DNA of 64,000 bases from Pinus tabuliformis. Its lineage: Eukaryota; Streptophyta; Pinopsida; Pinales; Pinaceae. The stretch lies in contig CM062820.1 in assembly GCA_031772625.1 (NCBI GenBank), forward strand, positions 93,460,421-93,524,420, in the 5' to 3' direction. Positions 58,491 to 64,000 of the stretch are shown one piece after another. The position numbers were made by a program, and so were the translations under genes. The first letter of the stretch is position 1. The number at the start of each line of letters is the position of its first letter. The notes under the pieces are model-generated. The model did not search any database and was not told the DNA's origin. It worked only from the letters and a program-made list of their open reading frames with translations.

Positions 58491-60260
58491 ATGATTTGTT
58501 AGGAACTCACAAATACTGAAAATGAATCACCTTCCACCAAGGGAATTATGTCACTTCAAGCCTCGCCCAACCAACGGAAATTAGAAATAAGATTTCCAAA
58601 AATTGGAAAATGATTTTTGAATTTATAGAAAAATAGGAATGTTCATCATTTTCTTGGAACATTGGTTAAAATTATAAAAGATCACAAAAATAATAAATAG
58701 TCAATGAACTTTGATCACGAAGAACAAAAATAAATAAATAATTATATGGTTTGATGCTTTTGTATTCCATTTCCTACAAAATAATTAGAATTGGCACATA
58801 TTATTTTTCCTTGTAGGTTATTTAGTTAGGATTTTGTCTCACTTTTCTAAGTTCACGTATGAATTTAGATATTTTTGAATCCTTTAAAACCTCAAATCTT
58901 AAACTAAACTTATCCCTTTGTAAGTATCCCACACAAAGAGGTAGGTAAACCAATAGTGGAAGAAGCTTTTATTGTGAAGAGTGTGAAGCTTTCCTTATTG
59001 ACGTGTTACTCTAGCTCTTACATAGCACCTCAATCCTGCACAATGAAAGAAACCTTTGCATATATTTACTCCACATATCCATATATTCCATAATGAAAGG
59101 AATCATCATTTAGCTCCATCTAGAATTCCGCACTCCACAATGAAATATTGATCCACATCTCCGCATTTTGAATGTTGACATTTCTGAAAACTAGCAAAAT
59201 GAGAACTTATCAGAGCATTTAGAAAAGCACATTGGAAAAAATGATTTGTAACAATCCCCCTCAAAAACTAATCGAGTATGCATTGGCAATGTAAATGCCA
59301 AAAAATGGATGATGAACACCTAGCCAATGAAACGATGGACACGTCACTTTTTAAAAATTCATTAGGTTCTTTATGCTAATTTGGATTTATGTTCATGAAA
59401 GTTTCATAAAGCTTAGATTTCTTTGTCAATTTGTGAATTGAACCTTTATTGTCCAACATTATTTTTTTTTCTTTAATTTGTGATTTTTGTGGGAGAACAA
59501 GTGTGCACAATAACAAACATAATTGTTTTGCTGCAATATTCTGCACTTCCGCATGCATTATCCATATGCATAGTTCTCCCACACACCTTTCTAATGCACA
59601 ATACTAGTTTCTAAAAGATTGAAGCCACTAAAACTATGCTTTAGGTCAAAACACATTATCAAATATCTCAAAGTGAATATTTTTTAGGCAAAGAACTCTA
59701 GTATTCTATGGATCTTTCTTTGTGCAGAGCTTACAATGAAATATTCCAGTGTGAAGGAAGCTTCCTTCACACTTCACATTTAGCATGAGGTGCTTCACAA
59801 TATCAAATGCACTAAATTTTAAATACCACATTGAATCCACATAGTTTGTTATTAAGCTTATGTCCCTTTATTAATCAAGGAATTGATGTGGGTGTTTATT
59901 CAATTAACACATGTCACTATTACAGTAGCCAAAAGAAAGCATGTTGTCCATATCATTTGTACACATCAAACCATATACCAATAGAACCAAGGATTACTGG
60001 TAAACATAGTGTTTATAACATATTATATTACACTATCTTTGTAATGATAATAGGTAGTGTGCAAACTATTGAAATCATTTAGACCTAAAGCATGCAAGAA
60101 AGGACAAGTGTGTAGGGAATCCATATATCAAAAAAATACGCCGAGACATAAATGTTTAAAAAGATGCGAGAACCTGTGGTGATAGATACTAACTACGGTG
60201 CAGACGACTCCACACTTATCATTGAAGAATTAATTAGTGCTTAGTAATAATATAAATATC
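58491..60260. other. no gene recognised
   Basis: AT-rich DNA with only short chance frames. A minus-strand frame at 59376-59582 faintly resembles copia RNase H wording but was not accepted. Small repeated words such as CCACAATGAAA (59040-59145) were noted. Confidence 0.5.
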
Positions 60261-60261
60261 T

Positions 60262-60365
60262 ATTCAGTAAATTGATACAAAATCACATCATTTATCAAGT
60301 GCTTATAACATTTACTCATGTATAATTTAATGATTACTAACTACAAACATATCAATAAAATCATA
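60262..60365. repeat. dispersed direct repeat, left copy (partner 62497-62750)
   Basis: AAATTGATACAAAATCACATCATTT-like text, CAAGTGCTTATAACATTTACT and ACAAACATATCAATAAAATCATAT recur in the same order at 62501-62548 and 62702-62742. The right copy has an extra ~160 bp in the middle. About 75-80 percent alike by eye. Confidence 0.55.
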
Positions 60366-60374
60366 TGTATTATC

Positions 60375-61478
60375 TTTTATTTTTATTTTTTTGTGAATTT
60401 AAAAAACTTCGTATTAATCAAGAAAATTGAGATACATAGATAATATTATATGCGTAGATGAAGTTTCAAGAAATAGATCTCAACCTTTGCCACAGATACC
60501 AACTTAAACTGAATACATTCATACAAAATTCAAATATTTCAACTTTCTCGGGCCTACAAACTTCCAAACAAAAAACAACCACAACGAGCACCAACTGAGC
60601 GACTACTACACTCATCCTCGTTTTCACACCAAAAAACCACAAGGAACAAATCCCAAAGACATCACTACCACAATCCTCATAATTCAACGAGAACTCCATT
60701 GACAACCCACAAAATGTAGGTCACCAACACCATACTCCTCCGTTGTGAGAGCCCAGGTACCATAAAAATCCACACCAGACAAAAAGAATTGGTAACTAGG
60801 AAAGACCATAACTAAACCAAAATACATGGTTGTGGCTCTGATATGTTATCCTAATCCCAGGAAAGAAAGGCCTACACAAGGCCAACAAAAGATAAAAATA
60901 ACAAGTGATTTCAGAAGGAGTCTATTCCCATCATCCACCATCCACTTTCACTGCTTTCCATTTGATGAGGACACATTTTCTAGAACATAAGCACTTGAAC
61001 TACAAGGATCTCTAGTGACTCCTCCATTAGACTCGCAAGGAAAATGGATTTCCAAGTGCCTAAGGTTGGCATCAATTTTGTCCACATAGAAAGACAAATT
61101 CTTCAATGTTCTTTTAACATCTTCCAGGAAGGCGAAGATGTTGTACTTCTCAACAAGTTTATCTCTTAGTACCAAACCCAACAACATATTCATTTTCCAA
61201 TGAAGAGAAACTAATTTCAAGTACTATTTCATTCTATCTCTTGTTTGTCCATGGTTTGGTACTCACCGAGCTAGGTCTTTTAGGAATTCCAAGTCAGACA
61301 TCAACCTCTTGTCATCCAAAGATTTTGTATCTAAATCCATTATATATTGATTCATTTCCAATGGAATTGCATTAATATATGACATCACTGTGTCGTGACA
61401 AAATAACCTCACTCGCCTTTGTCCTGAGAGTGAAGTGCCACCACCACCCCCTTCTACTTCTCTATCTCTTCCTTAGCA
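60375..61478 (-). pseudogene. possible retrocopy or LINE-like tail, minus strand
   Basis: On the minus strand a coding-like frame runs from about 61478 (VRLFCHDTVMSYINAIPLEM, then LDTKSLDDKRLMSDLEFLKD) through two in-frame stops (61263-61265 and 61224-61226). It continues as LKLVSLHWKMNMLLGLVLRD, FLEDVKRTLKNLSFYVDKID and ANLRHLEIHFPCES, to a stop near 60948. About 550 bp of non-coding tail follows, ending TTGATTAATACGAAGTTTTT and an A-rich run (60375-60392). A poly(A)-type end and no visible intron suggest reverse transcription of an mRNA or a LINE tail. The protein family is not recognised. Confidence 0.4.
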
Positions 61479-61479
61479 G

Positions 61480-62496
61480 CATCTCTAAGTCATAAAGGGA
61501 CTAAATTGGATCTCTATGGGGTTTCACCTACCTATAAAGGGACCAAAAAACCAATCCCTTTATCTCTCAACCAAATTGAGACACCAACACATCAACTCAT
61601 CAAAAAAACCCAAGATAAAGTAAATGAATTTTGATAAAAATCCACCTGAGCAGTAAGAAGGTGACACAAATTCAACCATTGGCTTGATTTCCTCCCCATT
61701 AGATAAAGAAAACACCACCCCGATAAAATAGACTTAACACGACCCATTAAAGAAAGACCCAGATTACAACCCCTCTCATAGAATCTGATTTGATAAGAAA
61801 ATCACACTACCCACAACAATATTCTCCTTCCTAACCAACAGAGGCCACCCATGACACAACGAAGTTGAGATAGACCTGGACACCTAATAACCTAAGGAAA
61901 AGCAAGAGAAACGCCTGACTTCCAGATGAAATTAACAAGCCAAAGCTAAAATAAATGCGCTTCTGGAACCAAATGACCATAAAGACCCAAATGATCTACT
62001 AACCATACTTGAAAAAGACCAAAATATATGAAATGGACTTATAGGCTAAGCTCCCTAGCCAGAAAGCAGGAAGAACAAGCTTCATCTTTTAGCAAGAACC
62101 ATGTACACAAACCACCACATCCACGTACTAGAGGGTGAGGAGTCTCGAAACTTTGTTCAACCTCGATAAAAGCACTGGAAACTTCCAGATTAGGGAAACA
62201 CTCTTCTTCCCTTTCTCATAAAATACACTCCATGAGGCCAAGGGCTTACCCTTGTCTCTCTAATTCTCTCTCCAAACGCAACTTCCAACTTTCCATAGCA
62301 TAGAAAAGGACCCAAGCTAAGAGATTAATTGCATTCTTGTGCATGTGAAGCAAATTTCATGTACCATAGATATTAAATGGAGGTTTTATTGCTCAAGGGT
62401 GGTGGGAATGATGTATTAGGTCCTGTCTCATTTATCATAACAGCCCCATTGGGGTCATATTTATCGATATTATAAAATACTATTTTCAACATTTAT
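61480..62496. other. no gene recognised
   Basis: Mixed-composition sequence without convincing frames, LTR ends or RNA genes. It may belong to the same inserted unit as 60375-61478, since the flanking direct repeats enclose it, but nothing inside confirms this. Confidence 0.45.
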
Positions 62497-62750
62497 TCGA
62501 AATTGATGCAGAATCAACACATCATTTGAGTGCTTAATAACATTTACTATTTGTAAACAATGCAAGAGTATGCACAAGTATTTGCAATTAGTATCTATCA
62601 TAGCAAATTGAAATAATGTCTGAATCTCCTTCACACACTTCTATTTGTATGTTTCTTCATGACAATACAAACTTATTCTTTATATTTACACTACGCACAT
62701 GTGTAATTATTATTCATCGCAAACATATCAAGAAGATCATATTGTTTGAT
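62497..62750. repeat. dispersed direct repeat, right copy (partner 60262-60365)
   Basis: See the left copy for the shared words. On its right side an AT-rich run with TTTTTTTTAAAAGG and TGTATTAAAATT resembles the tail text next to the left copy, so the shared block may extend to about 62800. Confidence 0.5.
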
Positions 62751-64000
62751 ATTTTTTTTAAAAGGAAGGACTATGTATTTGTATTAAAATTCCTATTTTG
62801 AAGGCTAGGACCTTGTACAACATCATCCAAAATCATCCATAGCTTCTACAACATCAATAAAAAAGAACCTACTCAATTATAAATGAATTAACTTGTCTTA
62901 CACGTCATACAAATTCCACTCTTCTAAATAGATTGGCCCTATATAGTTTCCAAAAGACACGTAATATTGCTACGTATTTACAAAACATAGAAGGTAAAAT
63001 TGCAAGACTAGCCTACATTAAAGTCCTCTCAAGTATTCATTTTAGTTGGCCTGTGATTTTATGAATTATTCTAAGTAGGTTGCACTTCCAAGCCTGAATC
63101 CCCTTCATCCTTGGTCAAGTCGTGCGTGCCTAAAGTATCCTCACTACACACCTCAAACTCTTATAAATTTCCACTATTGATCAAAATTCTCCCTTCTACT
63201 TCTGCCAGCATTGAGTTGTCAATTCTGAAAACTCAAAATCTTGACTATTAATTGTAGCCCCTCCATCTTCAAATCTAGCAGGTTGAGGCTTTGAGACAAG
63301 AGCTGAAATTGGTCATGAGATTCTGACACATTCATTTCCCCAAACTTGGAGGTTGAGGAAAGCAAGAATTATATGGATGCTTCCATCTAAGCTACCTAAA
63401 GGATTATTTCCTCTACACTTAGATTTTTCTAACTAGCCATTGCTCAATTGTGACTCCAAACTGCCTATATTCCCTAGTGAGTTAGAAGTTTAACATTCAA
63501 TTTGGAATTGGTGTGTGACTGAATTACCTCATTTTATAACTACCACAAGTTAAATTCTCGATTATTCATTTCCTTTCATACTTTTAATGCAATCCATCCT
63601 CACATAAAATGACTAGACATAATGATCCCATGTTAATTTACTCATTCTGCAACTAGATACATCCCCCAAGGAGATCAAACATTGCAAGCATGCAAGCTTC
63701 AAAGGGTTTAAAGTGATGAGATTTTGGATTGTGTGGGCATATTCCTTAGCAGTGGAATTTTCCAGCATCCATCCATTGACAAGTGATTCATTATGTAAGT
63801 GTTCCAAGTGGAGGCTAGATCCCATTGTTTAATGCTAATTATTCTTTTTTGGTGCAGAGGAGTAATAATTTCATTTATCTAATGCCCATAATATGCTCTT
63901 ACTTTTGGACTGGTGGCATCCCATCCGTTAATTTGATCCATTACTCCTATTATTATCATCATCCCTTGAGATATCCTCTTAACTTTCATGGAAAATGATT
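62751..64000. other. no gene recognised
   Basis: AT-rich sequence. A minus-strand stretch near 63180-63075 reads EFEVCSEDTLGTHDLTKDEG, acidic and coding-like, but it is short and unassigned. The frame at 63613-63825 has no recognisable pattern. Confidence 0.45.

Noticed and set aside
59376-59582. Minus-strand frame with IAAK and MLDNKGSI wording, faintly like copia RNase H
   Set aside because: Too short, with no neighbouring RT or LTR and spacing unlike the family; chance is likely.
63075-63180. Short acidic coding-like stretch on the minus strand
   Set aside because: Interrupted and too short to support a gene call.

Overview
The window is repeat-rich plant nuclear DNA made mostly of LTR retrotransposons, several inserted inside one another. 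No intact host gene, tRNA, rRNA or CRISPR array was recognised. The mix of Ty1/copia (Tork-like and Sirevirus-like), chromoviruses and Tat-like Ty3/gypsy elements with 2.3 kb LTRs, many of them old and decayed, suggests a seed plant with a large genome. A conifer is plausible but not proven. All divergence figures are by-eye impressions, not alignments.

Layout. 1-1410: 3' part of a Tork-like copia with its 3' LTR. 1411-3276: no gene; a ~110 bp tandem duplication and a faint SINE-like patch. 3277-28730: a four-deep nest. The outermost layer is an old Ty3/gypsy remnant (3277-4209 and from 26951). It holds copia element Copia-1 (4210-26950, 1.2 kb LTRs). Copia-1 holds a chromovirus (7162-22779, 333 bp LTRs, chromodomain). 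The chromovirus holds a minus-strand Tat-like element, Tat-1 (8880-20500, 5 bp target duplication GGACT). LTR divergence falls from the outer to the inner layers, as nesting requires. 28728-31450: an unclassified minus-strand unit with an LTR-like 3' end and a coiled-coil ORF.

32081-51924: Tat-2, a plus-strand member of the same family as Tat-1 (target duplication GAATC), split by Copia-2, a young minus-strand Sirevirus-like copia (37738-45824, target duplication AAACT). Copia-2 is the best preserved element, with coding sequence that looks almost whole. About 52480-57597: Copia-3, an old Tork-like copia with both LTRs. 57598-64000: AT-rich DNA with a degenerate tandem array, a possible retrocopy or LINE tail on the minus strand, and no recognised gene.

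Most interesting points: the Tat-like family carries an extra RNase H between protease and reverse transcriptase in addition to the usual one after RT; its LTRs contain a GATCGCA-type minisatellite that accounts for the whole length difference between the two LTRs of one insertion; Copia-2 carries five regularly spaced GC-rich palindromes per LTR and five polypurine-tract-like motifs before its 3' LTR; and the unit at 28.7-31.5 kb is coding-like but unassigned.
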